Both the position numbers and the translations under genes were made by a program. 52,884 nucleotides of DNA. It comes from Saccoglossus kowalevskii (taxonomy: Eukaryota; Hemichordata; Enteropneusta; Harrimaniidae). The notes beneath the pieces were generated by a model. The model saw only the letters and a list, made by a program, of their open reading frames with translations. It searched no databases and was not told where the DNA came from. The stretch is taken from positions 78,087-130,970 of the forward strand of contig NW_003122930.1 in the NCBI RefSeq assembly GCF_000003605.2, read 5' to 3'. Shown piece after piece: positions 10,759 to 22,500 of this stretch. How positions within the stretch are numbered: the stretch's first letter is position 1; each line of letters begins with the position of its first letter.

Positions 10759-12336
10759 CTAATTCCTGGGTACTAATATCTTAGGATCCGGATATTGTGG
10801 ATTTTCAATTACACCAGAACCAAATTTGAATTCCAAGAACTCCTTGACATGATTTGGTGCTGATGCTTGCAGCCCGGCAAACTCTATCCTTGTCAGTGGT
10901 TGCAGAAAATGTTCTGGAAATTCAGTGTCCTGTCTATGAGACTTCATCCAGGTGTCTTTAGTCATTATTCCATTTTTTGAATAAAACGGGTATACATCTA
11001 CATGTACATGATTTATATTGCTGTACTGGACTCTATAAAAATCTCCCTCAGTGGCTTTTTCCCACACAAAACCTTCAGCATCAGTGAATGGAACACCGTT
11101 TCTAACATTTTTCAGTTGATGACATTTCCTAAAGTCGTCCCGATAAATCCCAATGTCTACGTCATAATCCCACGGGATAATGTCCCCGTTGCGGGCAGCA
11201 CCGAGTAGACTGCCACCTTCCAACCAATATCGCACACCTGCGTTGTCGAGTATTTCAAACACGTGCTTCACAGTTTCTCTCAAATTTCGTATGCAGCAAG
11301 GGGGAGTCCATCGGTTACGATATAAATATTCAGGCATGCTGTTTATAACTGTTCCAAAGCATCGCACTGTTTCTTTACTACATCCATACCAACCAATATG
11401 TCCATCAGGATTTATTACTTTTTTAATCCCAAAGGCAGAATAAAGAGAAACTTTCCTCTCTTCCTCTCGGTTTTGGTGCTTCCACTGCACATGTGCGTCA
11501 TTGTACAAATTTCCCAATGAATCAAGATTGCAATCAGACATCAGAAATATTTTCCATTTGCGGAGAGAGGTCTGTAGATATAAACTCTGTGAGATAGGCC
11601 TGGTATACGGATAGCTTAGATTATGTAGATCACTGGATCGGATAAGAACTGCATGGGACCCACTCACACTATCACATATATTACTGGTCATAATGTAATC
11701 AGACTGCGTCATCCATTTTTGTAAATTTACTTTCAACGAGAAGCAAGAATGTTGAAGTTCATCTGAATTTCGATTAACAATTTTCACTGCAATAAGTCGT
11801 ATTTTATTGTCGATGAAATTAATAGATTCAAACTTATCAATCATTTTCTCCAATACATATGGAGTTAATATTACACCATCCGGTAAAAATAATACATATT
11901 CTGTGTTGATAAAACGTTCAGGGTTAGAATGACTTGGAGGCTGGTCTGGTTCTGCGGCGAGTGTTACGAGTTGAACAGTCTCTCTAGATTCTGTGGGTAG
12001 TTTTAATGGCGGATATGGTTGACTATCAGCAACAATTAAAATGTTCAGTCTTGAAAATGTCCGTAGAATTGATTCTACCGATTTTGGTATGAGGTTATCG
12101 AAATCTTCATATTCTCTGAACACCACAGTGACCCGCTGACTCAATGACAGTCGTCGGGCCTTCTTGTCTATGTGACGCCGTTCGTAATTTGGCTTTCCTT
12201 TACCCGCATCACCATCGAGAGAACGTCCATTCGGTAACCCATTCAAACTTTGTTGCTGTCGTACGGCATAGAACAAGGCAAGTAAATTGATGACAATAGC
12301 AATAACAAGGAAGATCTGACAACGTTTACGTCTCAT
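10759..12336 (-). CDS. FKRP: FKRP, ribitol-5-phosphate transferase of dystroglycan glycosylation
   Basis: One uninterrupted frame of 525 codons (human FKRP has 495). Fukutin-related protein transfers the second ribitol-5-phosphate from CDP-ribitol to the O-mannosyl core M3 glycan of alpha-dystroglycan in the Golgi. Visible features: a basic start then a transmembrane anchor at about residues 7-24 (type II topology); a stem and GT-like domain (VTVVFREYEDFDN at 69-81, YPPLKLP at 108-114, YVLFLPDG at 147-154); the zinc-binding cysteines 319, 326, 347 and 348, with exactly the human spacing (7, 21, 1); and the LicD/nucleotidyltransferase core WLEGGSLLGAARNGDIIPWD (371-390) followed by DYDVD (390-394), whose acidic residues bind the metal. 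The end, ENPQYPDPKIL, matches human ENPQYPNPALL. Coding within a single exon is also the human arrangement. The neighbours are unrelated in function. Confidence 0.97.
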   Translation of the reverse strand: MRRKRCQIFLVIAIVINLLALFYAVRQQQSLNGLPNGRSLDGDAGKGKPNYERRHIDKKARRLSLSQRVTVVFREYEDFDNLIPKSVESILRTFSRLNILIVADSQPYPPLKLPTESRETVQLVTLAAEPDQPPSHSNPERFINTEYVLFLPDGVILTPYVLEKMIDKFESINFIDNKIRLIAVKIVNRNSDELQHSCFSLKVNLQKWMTQSDYIMTSNICDSVSGSHAVLIRSSDLHNLSYPYTRPISQSLYLQTSLRKWKIFLMSDCNLDSLGNLYNDAHVQWKHQNREEERKVSLYSAFGIKKVINPDGHIGWYGCSKETVRCFGTVINSMPEYLYRNRWTPPCCIRNLRETVKHVFEILDNAGVRYWLEGGSLLGAARNGDIIPWDYDVDIGIYRDDFRKCHQLKNVRNGVPFTDAEGFVWEKATEGDFYRVQYSNINHVHVDVYPFYSKNGIMTKDTWMKSHRQDTEFPEHFLQPLTRIEFAGLQASAPNHVKEFLEFKFGSGVIENPQYPDPKILVPRN

Positions 12337-13026
12337 CAGAATCTACGTTCGCAGTCCGAGTTTTCGCCCGCTACGACCACTATTACAAAATTAGCGTCCG
12401 ATTTAATCTTTATTTCGGATTCGAACATGTCAGATTCGGAAATTCCAGTGTGGAAATAATAATTTGGAAATTTTTATAACAAAAAAATCGTTTCATAAAA
12501 AATCTATAATTCTGATTAAATTAATTTAGTTTCGTAAATTGGATCTGGAATTATAACGAGTTCTAAGATATACATAATTTGCCAGTGGAGAAATAATTTC
12601 ATGGACAAACAGCCAGTTGAAGAGCTTTGTTCGCATTTCATTTCTTTGGAGTTTGGTTCATCAGATGGATTAGCGGGTTTGACTTTTCTTTATTGGCAAA
12701 CTCTATCTTCTTATTTTTTTTTATTAGGGAATGGTATGTTTCTCTAGTTGGTAAATAATTGTACAATGCATCGACAGTTCCAGAATCATGATACTGATTC
12801 AGCCTCAAATTGAAGCAATCATTTACAACGCGCAGTTTGGTCGTAAAATTACATGGTTGATAAAATTTCTAATCTCCATGCTTTATGCAACAGCCGTAGA
12901 AGAGACTGGAAATGTGTTGGAAATGATATTTTTAATAAATCCACGCACGAAACTTCTAATACATGTATTCGTGAGTGCCCACCCTCCTAAAACTGTTTTC
13001 ATTAAATTATCACAAATATTACGTAT

Positions 13027-13310
13027 TTGGTAAGATGCTGTTCAAAAGTAGACAACCATATACGGAATTTCCAACTGAAAGCAGGATTTCTGAACAGGAT
13101 TCTGAGGATGAATTTCACTTCATTATATATTGTCCCATTCATAAACAGCAACGACAACGGCTGTATAAAAAAAAGCTTCAAAACCATCCCTGGTTTAATG
13201 AATGAAGACGTGAAAACTAAATTTACATTGATAAGAACGAAAATAGTGGCAACGTCAAATCATTATACTAGTACATAAGCAAGTTTAATACATTTTTCAA
13301 ATTATGTTGT
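13027..13310 (+). pseudogene. Probable remnant of a retrotransposon reverse-transcriptase C-terminus
   Basis: The frame at 13095-13205 reads SEDEFHFIIYCPIHKQQRQR and ends LQNHPWFNE. A -FHF..-CP...-R..LY pattern is typical of the tail after the reverse transcriptase in many marine-invertebrate non-LTR elements. Translation then continues in another frame (MNEDVKTKFTLIRTK, about 13195-13240) and in a third (YISKFNTFFKL, about 13272-13308), which gives the usual ending of such proteins. At least two frameshifts are needed, so it is dead. Similarity is judged from pattern memory only. Confidence 0.45.
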
Positions 13311-13401
13311 TGTTGTTTTTTTGCCCTCATTTTATTCTTGTCGTGTAAGTTCAGTGACTTTATTCAAGTTGTTGACCACTCCGGAGACATTTTTGTGTCT
13401 A

Positions 13402-13808
13402 AGGTATAATCAGAGGTACATTACCTGGGGTTTGCAACGCACATGTTACTGTATGGTGACATCATGTCAAGATCCTATTCAAGTCTCATCTCGTAAGATA
13501 GCGAGACTGGTGCTACGACCCTCTGACATGACATACTAGTAGGCGGTTTGTAATAAAACAATAAAACATGTATTACCACATTCATAGTGAAAAAGTGTAA
13601 TACATCGAAAATGTACAGAAAATATAGTTATCGTAATCCGTCATATCGTGAGCAGCTATTTTGATCCACCTGTATCCTAGTTACCTCGGGCATGCGCATT
13701 CGAATTTTTCTGAGTTAGAACGCTTATGCGAGAGCGAGGTTGAAACGGGATCTTGGTATCATGTCACCATAGTTGCAAACCCCAAGTAATGTATCTCTGG
13801 GTATAATA
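13402..13808. mobile_element. Long imperfect inverted repeat (MITE or foldback), about 400 bp
   Basis: The left arm from 13402 (ggtataatcagaggtacatt, acctggggtttgcaac, atggtgacatcatgtcaaga) is mirrored by the right arm ending near 13808 (tcttggtatcatgtcaccat, gttgcaaaccccaagtaatg, tatctctgggtataat). The arms are about 90 nt, roughly 80 percent alike, around about 220 bp of spacer. No coding capacity. Confidence 0.7.
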
Positions 13809-14140
13809 TAGTATGGATATTTAAAGATCTGAGTAACAAAGAAAAGTATAGCAGGATTATCTCATTTATTTTGTAAACCACTCACATTCCGAGCAATAAA
13901 CGACAAAGTTGAGAGTGTTTAAAAAAATACGGAGCTGAGGTTTTTGAGGGGATACCTTAGGGAAAAAATAAGAATGAGGGGATGGTGCCTGGGAAAGTGG
14001 TCGTTTTCACAAGGTGATACCGAAAGTTTAATGCCAGCGTGGAACCAAGTCAGAATACAATACATGTAACGCCAGTTTATGACCAACAATTAAGTTTAGT
14101 CTCTGACGAAAGATATGTTTTGCGCTTTGCCCGTCCATCC

Positions 14141-14311
14141 CAGTGGCGAATCTAGGGGGTGGGGTTCTTGGGGTCCGGACCCCCCCCCCCGTTGAAAAAT
14201 TTATTCATGACAATTTGTTATTGTATAATATAAAAAAATCATCAACTTAATCTGGCGATTTTAAAGTTTGGACCCCCCCCCCCCATAGAAAAAATCCTGT
14301 ATCCGCCCCTG
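14141..14311. mobile_element. hAT-like MITE with CAGTGGCGAATC / ...CGCCCCTG ends
   Basis: The left end is CAGTGGCGAATCTAGGGGG; the right end, read in reverse, is CAGGGGCGGATACAGGATTT. CAGGGGCGGATCCAGG-type ends are common in hAT-derived MITEs of marine animals. Inside are two poly-C runs after GGAC. The flanks share catcc, a poor remnant of a target duplication. 171 bp, no ORF. Confidence 0.6.
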
Positions 14312-15424
14312 CATCCATTTGTTCGACTTTCAAGATCACTTCTCCGACATGCCTGGAAAAGTTTGCACAAAGAACGCAAATCATAATGGCAACTGACAAT
14401 CATCTCTGTCAACAACAAAACACACACACACCAAAAATCAATCAATGACATCGTATCCACTATTTCTTGGGCATGTCTTGATCCATTTCATTTAAACTTC
14501 GTTATTTATGCAAGTCATTTTGTTTCGCGATTTAATTCAAATTTTACTGTCGGCATTTTTTTTCAAATATTCTCTTAAGTTAGATGTTCAACTTTTTACT
14601 TTTTGTGTGTTTTTAGATTACGTGGTGACAACAGCCACAGATTAATTTAGTTGATGTGCCAAACCCGGGCCTAGAATGGGAGAATTGACAATATTTACAC
14701 AATATAAAGTATTAATGTTCTTGCATTTATATCTTCAAAGTGGTGTACCAATATGGGAGGAGTACCTAAAGTTTTGTAATACTAGTAATAAAAAACTTCA
14801 GTCTCCCTAAACAGCACAGTAAATTTGCCACCTTTCGAACAATACAATTCGCGAAAGCCGTAACTTTCATACAGATTTCAACTAAGTTTTGCCAACAGTT
14901 ATGGTATATCGACACGTACTTTACCTGCTTCACTCAGTTCCGGGTCATTCACTTTTGTAATATCTTATATTGTGCAGTTACCAAATTTTTGGGTGTATTA
15001 CAAACGGCCAAGAAACTGAACACATGATAAAACGCATTGAAATTACGTCAGCAAGACATCGATGTACCTTAATTTGGCGAGTTAAGGTATAACCGAAAAT
15101 ACGATGTGTAAAAAAGGAGTTTATAATTTGTTGCCAAACAGACTTGAATACGAAAATAGTACCGAATCTGAAACTAACTTCAGACGTAAAAGTACTTTGT
15201 TTGTTTGTCCGAAAATTATTTTCTCAGGGGTGTCTGAATATTTTGGATTCATGCATTGAAATACCATGATATGAAAATACATTAAAATGTTTAGTTTATA
15301 ATACACGCCATCTATGCTGTGTTTTGGGGAAAGATTACTCCCTTTTGTTTTTCGCAAGGGTGAAAAAAAACCTTACTAAAAGTAAATGTATACAAACAAA
15401 CGAACCAACCCGCCATTTTTCAAA

Positions 15425-16213
15425 ATGGCCGAATGCACAAAGAGCGAAGAAATGGACACGGAGAAAAAAGCTGACGACAACGATGGGAAAGAAAAAAGCG
15501 AACGTGTCCAAGAACCGAACGTGGAAAGCGCAGACGAACCAAAGGGAAAACACGCGTTATATATGTATGATGCTTTGAATAAAACGCTCAAGAAATGTTT
15601 ATCAGAGACTAGGTAAGGTGCTGGCCGTATTCACTATAAACAGTTTTTAAGTCCACTGTACTGACTCAGACCTTGGTATGAAAATTGGCCCAGGGTTTGC
15701 GCTAGTGTCTCAGCAAGACGAGTCCCACTTACAAAATTTTAAGAAATAGAAATTTGACCCTGGATAACTTTATTAGAGATTGGACCCCAGCTTGCCTGAA
15801 AAACTGGGTCCCTCTTCAATAATTGGAGTCTGGGAAGCAAAATATGGGGTTAACGCAATCCCTGATTGGCCATAACAGTTGTTCGGCTCTAACCTGCGAT
15901 GATGACGCTGCAATAATTTCACTCAATTATCAACACCAAAGACCACTTAATAAATTCCTTAAAAGTACCACAATTACCTATAATAACAAAAACAATTTGC
16001 TGAACAACTCCAAATTAGTGATGAAGCCTGCATACAGTACCTATTATTATCCACCCGGGTGTTTCAACAAACCCAAAACATATACCTGATATTGACTTTG
16101 TCATCTCTACCAGCCATAAAACTATCCAAGTATGATTTTCCAGATATATACTCTTTTTCCACAACCCACCTAATTAATGTTGATAGAAATCCCTCACCAC
16201 TACAGCTGTATAT

Positions 16214-16256
<43 letters not shown>

Positions 16257-19200
16257 CACACAACATCGCTTGGAGGGGATGAAAAGGGTTACAAATCAGA
16301 TATTATTAAAAAAAAATAACTATATAAAAAGTAAAGAAACAAAAAGAATAAAGAAAAATCAAATGATACAAATTTGTATACATGTACAAGGAATGTCTGA
16401 CTGGCTTAGTTTATGTAGGTGCTGCTGTCTTATATTCAAACAGTTTTTTAAATATTGTGCTAAAGTATAATCAGTGAGGAGACAGTGGATCAATGATTGT
16501 GTAACAAAACAATCTCTCTAGTATGTTAATACTGTAAAATACTTTATTTTTGCCTGGAATTAATTTTCGCTATTATCTCTGAAAGAATGATTCAGTGAAA
16601 ATAAAATTCAGCGAATATAACTTTTTTCCTATACCCAGTATTTCAACTATCAACTTGTCAAAAATCAGCGAAAATAAATTCCATACAAATCACCCCAAAA
16701 ATCTTTTCAGCGAAAATTAATTCCAGTTAAAATAAAGTATTTCACAGTATGAAGACATGCAAACCTGGAAAAACTCGTACATGAAACACTGTCAACTCTC
16801 TAACAACATGGATACAAAGAAAGCAAACATTAAAGTTAGATTTTTCATCGGTACTTATACATTGGTAGCCAACAGATCCAAATATAAAATTTGCTGCCCC
16901 AAACCATTCAGTACCCAAATATTTTTTTTGAACATGTGACCACATTTAAAAAAAAAACATTGTCATAAGGAGCACTGTTACAAGTCCACTAACATGCAGC
17001 CATTTATTTTTGCAGGTATAGTGTTTTTGCTCGTAACTACCAGTTCGCCCACAAACAGAAACCACGGCTACTGAAAAGTTTGTTTAAAAAATTTACAGAG
17101 AACCTTAAATCATCTGCTGAAGTAAGTGGTTGTCCGCCTATATTTTATGCAGACATGTGTAATTAGTGGTCAAAAAGTAGTTTTGAACATCTTAATATAC
17201 TTGCAACATCATGAAGAATGGGTTGGTCATTGCTGTGATAACTGTCAGTTGATGTAGCATGTGAGGGACATACAACTGTCATTGATTGTTTGAAAATTAG
17301 CATATTCAGATGAGAAGCCAATCAGTATCATGTTCATCCACTGTCCATGCTTGATCTAGACGAAATCTAAGTAGTATTTGCATGCTTCTGAAGAGAGTTT
17401 AACATCACCAGGCTACTGGGTAGTTTGCATGGTCCTAAAATGCAACTGAATTTTTTGATTTCTGAAATCTAAATCAGTGCACACAATGCAACATAATTAC
17501 TAACCATTTTCAATACAATGGACGATTTACTGCTTTACAACTGCTGTACATTTTTCACTGAACAACAAGTCTGTATATACTGATGCAGTCTCAAACGTCA
17601 CAGTCACTGTTGCTTGTCTAATGTGTGGCAAATCACTTGTAAATATACTGTGCATATGCAGCTAAATGACGCAGCTGCGTGAAAATGGTTCGATATAACC
17701 AATTATAATCATGTAACGATCTCAAAATGTACATAGCAAACCAAACAGCGTTGCTGTTCGAAACAATACAGCATAGACAGTAATGTATATATATTTGTAA
17801 CTGTGCATCTGATGCTGAACATATTTATATCAATAATGTAGATTCCTGTACACCTCATGATGTCATTGAACTATCTTGGTATGTTTTTATCTCCAGAGTG
17901 AATTTGAATTGATGATAAAAGAAGAGAATTTAGTTGCATTGTGTAATGATTTAGACAAGATTATAGATGAAACAGAGAATTCACAACATGCATGGTTAGT
18001 ACCAAAAGTATCGTCAGTGTTTATTTTCATGTGCATGTATAAATACTATTGTCAGTGTATATTGTATGTCAGGGTACCTTTAATTGATTTTTTTCACCTT
18101 CAATAGTGAATCTCTGAAGCCATAACTTAAATACTAGTATGTCTGGACTGATCAAATTATTTGATAAATGTGCATTTGCTTCATGCTGTTATTTAAGGTA
18201 ACCATTTCAGTTGTATAAATACAATTTCTGAATCGGATCTCAAATGTACATGTTTCATTCTGGAAAAAAGGGTCCTAATAAATACAATCTATAGTACTCT
18301 GATATGTGTCATTTTATTTAATGGACTTGATTCAAGATGGCTGATGAGTTCCAAAGCCATATTATTGATAGGCAAGAGCTTCTTTTGTTTACATTTTGTA
18401 CAATCATAGTACTGGTATATCATGGACACACATCCACATACCTGTTCATTCCAATCAAGGTTTATTTCAAAATGAATAATTCATTTATTTCACATCTGCA
18501 CAAGAACACTTAATTAAATAAAAAATTATGTGACTTTTGGACAGGAGACCAACACGAGATGCAGAGAAAGACCTTCTCAGTCACTGTATGGTTGAGAAGT
18601 TACAAGAAAGAGATAAGTTGTTGGAGCAGGTTAAACAGCTGGAGAAGGAGCATAGTCAACTAAAAGAGGCTTTTATCGCAAGACGAACACATTTGCTAAG
18701 TATAGAGGAAACCTTACAAAAAAAATTGAAGAATATTGATGAGGTGAGACTAGATTTTGTTTTTCTATTTTACAATATGTTGGCTTTGTAACCCAAAATC
18801 GCTGTGATGTGTATTCGCTGACAGTCCCACATCTATTTTATTTTAGGTCTAATAGTTGCACTCAGTACTTTTAACACGAAACTCAACTCAACTTATTCAG
18901 ATACAGAGGTCAAACTTGTATTGAATCTACCTACTCTGTGATTGGCTGGCAGTTACCAAACTCATTACCATATTCGACTATCAAAAAGTTTACATGTTTC
19001 TTGCTGAGAGTAAAATGGAATTCATGATTCAATGAATTGGGTATACACCCTCATTTTGCAATTACCGGTACATCACAAATTTTGCAAAAAGTCTTGACTC
19101 ACTTATTGAAAGTTGAATAAAACTAACTATCTTGACTGATGCTTATCTGATGCTGATGCAAACAGTTTTTCACAGTAGCAGACATTCTCAATGATTTCGT

Positions 19201-19553
19201 TATTCTCTGTTGTATGTGGTTGTCTTGGAGAGTAGACTTCATGTATATTGACTGAGAGGTATAAAATAATGATAATATTGCAGTTCAAACGAGAGTGTCT
19301 TCACTCAAAAAGTACATCAAATAAATACATAGTATTTACCTTGCCGTGACCGTACATACTTACTGCATTGAGAAGTTACGTTTGGAAATTAATTATGTAT
19401 ACGGTAATACACATCCATTACCACAGATGCAGGTTATAACTGTGTGTCATTTTTATAAATCCACAGGCTGCTGAGCTATGCAGGAAGACCCCAGTAGCAG
19501 AGATGGAATCTTTAGTGTGGCAGGCATGTGGCATGAAAGAAAGTCCAACATAA
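15425..19553 (+). CDS. PMF1: PMF1 / NNF1, kinetochore Mis12-complex subunit (complete, five exons)
   Basis: Exons are 15425-15612, 17016-17121, 17897-17994, 18545-18743 and 19467-19553 (stop 19551-19553). All borders are GT-AG and the phases agree, giving 225 residues (human 205). The start ATGG has A at -3. The N-terminus (1-45) is acidic and disordered. Landmarks are YQFAHKQKPRLLKSLFKKFT (72-91), EENLVALCNDLDKIIDE (107-123; human EGNLEAVLNALDKIVEE) and HAWRPTRDAEKDL (129-141; human PAWRPSGIPEKDL). A strongly heptad-like coiled coil runs over about 145-197 (ERDKLLEQVKQLEKEHSQLK). NNF1/PMF1 sits in the Mis12/MIND complex that bridges centromeric chromatin and the Ndc80 complex. Human PMF1 is also described as polyamine-responsive. 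Intron 1 holds a TTTA microsatellite and a full MITE. Confidence 0.92.
16209..16255. repeat. (TTTA)n microsatellite
   Basis: About 12 perfect copies of TTTA in PMF1 intron 1. Likely polymorphic in length. Confidence 0.97.
16528..16750. mobile_element. Full copy of the ATACTGTAAAATACTTTATT palindromic MITE
   Basis: The left end atactgtaaaatactttatt and the right end aataaagtatttcacagtat are inverted repeats. Inside, GGAATTAATTTTCGCT and AGCGAAAATTAATTCC repeat the symmetry, and GCGAAAATAAATTCC recurs. Fragments occur at 690-750, 1610-1832, 5825-5905 and 10438-10525, which makes this the most frequent family here. It lies in PMF1 intron 1, has no ORF, and depends on an unseen transposase. Confidence 0.75.
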
Positions 19554-22500
19554 TCTACATATACTGCTCTGCATATTTAAATTCATGATTTTCAGCCTGT
19601 AAATAAATTACCAGTGATGTTTTGCATATTAATTAACTGATTTTTAAATTTTACAATTTGTTCCATCTTATAGGACAAATTTTAATTGATTATCTAATGT
19701 AGTGTAATAATCACTTAAACTGATTGAATTGTGTTCTGTCTAGAGATCAGGGCATGATGTTAACTTTTAAAATTGCTTGTCTGAAATGCATGTTTGTATA
19801 TATTTACTGTAGTCTGTTACGGCAAATTCAGTTGTCCGAACGTCAATTTTACTTGTCTTGGACTCTACGCTTAGTGTCTAGCCATGTATATATTGACAGT
19901 AAAATTACTAATACTTGATATCCACAGACCATGTGTATGTAATCTCATAAATACTTTATTCAGACATCTTCCTCAACATCACAGAACGCGGACTATTTAG
20001 ATCAAGATTTTTACCAATCTGATCTTATTTGATATTGTTCTTCGTTTGAACAGTTTCATCATCATCAGAATAACTCAAGTGGGCCATGCAGATAAAATCA
20101 CCTATTTCTTCTTTCACAAGGAAAGAAAATACTGATAATAATGGAATAATTGTTCATAACTTACTGGTGTATTGTGACGATGGATACCATGGATTGTAGA
20201 GTTACCAGTAGTTTATAAAGTGACTTAAAATGTTCCTGTTTGTTGCTGTTGTATCTCCAGGAAAGGAAAACTATTGTATTGAACAACATACTGCACTGGA
20301 AGCATTATACAAAAGTAGATTTTAATCAACTTTTTGAAACCATTTATATATTTAATTGGTGTCTTAGTTTTCCCAATATTTTAACTATCGACTGACTGTG
20401 CATACTAAGCTTTGTATTTTTTTGAGAGAGATGAGCTACATGGATTATTGAAAGTCAACTTATTTTGACCTAGTTATCTGATAAATTTTTTCTATTATCT
20501 CCGGAACTATTTGTCTAATGTTTTTGGATTTGTTTTTCTGAGGGAAATGTATTAATAAATATGTTTTGCATATATAATTTTGATCTTTTGGTCCCATAAT
20601 TTGTGGTATGTGCATAAATGTGTATATATATATATATACCGGTATATACACATACATATACATATACGAGTGTGCAATAATTGACATTCATTCCTACCTT
20701 CTGCTGCCCCCCACCCCCCACCCCGTAGTGCTCATGGTGTAGCAAAGACTGATACGAGTTAAGCTTGCAGTAATAAATTTTTGGTCATGTGACCTATTGA
20801 TTATTGGTACATTTATTCATATGAACCAAACAAGATTTTCTGATTGTAAGACTGCTAAGTTTGTATTTATATTGAGATTGAGAACCGCTATTGTAAAAAG
20901 TGTTTTTTTAGCTCGTAATATAACTCTAAATGTGTCTACTATAAAGGTTACCTGAGAAATTGGGTTGATTATTCAAAATTATTGATTCTCTAGTTATTAA
21001 AATGGAACTTATCAAACTGCTAGAGGGCGTTCAATCGATTTATTGGGGAATTTCATTAATTTTTCAACAATGTTGATTTTACTTGTGAGCTTAATGCCAG
21101 CTCAGCAGTATAATCAGAATTTCGTGTTTTATCCGACTTCTCTTGGTATATTTTGTTTGGTAATTGTATGCATGTTTATATTTATAAACCTTTGGCAAAG
21201 TCAGTTTACAAGTTTCTATGTACAACAATGGGGTTCATAATTGTAAACCAACTTCACAGTAAAAAAAAAATTGCTTGTATAAAGTTGTATGTATGGACAT
21301 CTATAATGTAGAAGTGTATTTGTACAATTAGTTGGCACACTATACTGATATTTATTGAATAATAGTGCAAACACGAATAAAAAAAAATATTCAACTGATT
21401 GGATGGCATGCTGTAGTTTGTGAAAATATTTGAGCATCATAGAGTTGAAATTTCAAAAGTCTCCACCACCAGTCAGTTACTTATCAAGCTAAAACTTCCA
21501 GTCCTGTGTCAGCACCTAGTTTGGTTTTTGTTAGGTATTCAGTTCAAACGGTCAAATATAGATGTGCGATCCAGCATGGGCCCATGGATCATAGCAGTTA
21601 CTAGACTATAATTTAAGGGTGAAGACATGGCATTAAACTTCGATGACAAGATCTGTCACCAATGACGATGTGCCTAACTTTACAAGTTGCATGTTGCTCG
21701 ATTTACAGCTGCTTCAGCAAGGAAATAGTTAACCTGTCTGTATACTGAAAATAAAGCGGCATGTTTTCTTCTGTCTCCTACTCCGGCGATTTTAATTCTA
21801 GAAGTTTAGATCATTTGAAAAAAAAATTAAACAAAAGAAGAATTGGGCGTATTAAGGGTGCACATTCCATCGTGGTCACTGTTTGGACAATTTCAAATAC
21901 TCAATGAACGCTTGCTGTGAAAAAAATAATGGAAAAGAGACTGAGCTAGTGCCCCCCCCCGAGGGGGGGGGGGGGCAATACATAGAACTTGTCTAATGAG
22001 GACGTGCCCCTAAAATGGGTCTCGTTTTTTTGGATTTTAGGTATAAGTATCGGTCTTATTTTTGGTCAAGATAGGTATAAATATCGGTAATATATTTCCA
22101 ATTTGGTATACTTATGGGTCCGTATATGAGCGAATATCGCCACCTCAGATCCATATCAACCCGGAAATTAAACAAGGCAATCAACATTTAAACGGCGATT
22201 TAACACGGAATAGAAGAGGGAACACATTTCTCAGTGAAACCTGTCGGCTTACATGTGTTTCTATTGGAGATACTCTTCTAATAGAGCAAATACGGTAACT
22301 TTTATTTGGAATAAACAGTGATGACAAAAATGGTACTTTGGTATAAATATGGGTATAGATTTTACCACTATCCAGGTATAAAAAGGGTCACACTTTTGAG
22401 CACTCATGGGCACTTTCCTACCCAGCTATGTATCAACTGCTCCGGACTAGTGTCTCCTGTTACTGTAGGTTTGTCGCTTATATCTATGGTTGTCATCATT

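Larger units (their letters stand above)
12337..15424. other. Spacer between the divergent genes FKRP and PMF1
   Basis: About 3.1 kb separate two divergent start codons. Besides the elements listed separately (retrotransposon remnant 13027-13310, inverted repeat 13402-13808, hAT-like MITE 14141-14311) I see only AT-rich sequence. The promoters of FKRP (near 12337-12450) and PMF1 (near 15300-15424) should be here. Just before the PMF1 start, CCGCCATTTT at 15411-15420 fits the YY1 motif often found at animal promoters. Confidence 0.45.

Noticed and set aside
12788-13033. 81-codon frame before the retrotransposon remnant
   Set aside because: No motif of a known element could be seen, so it was not joined to the remnant.
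22062-22298. 78-codon frame in the PMF1-receptor spacer
   Set aside because: No family recognised; lies in a stretch with repeated GGTATAAATAT phrases, so more likely repeat sequence.
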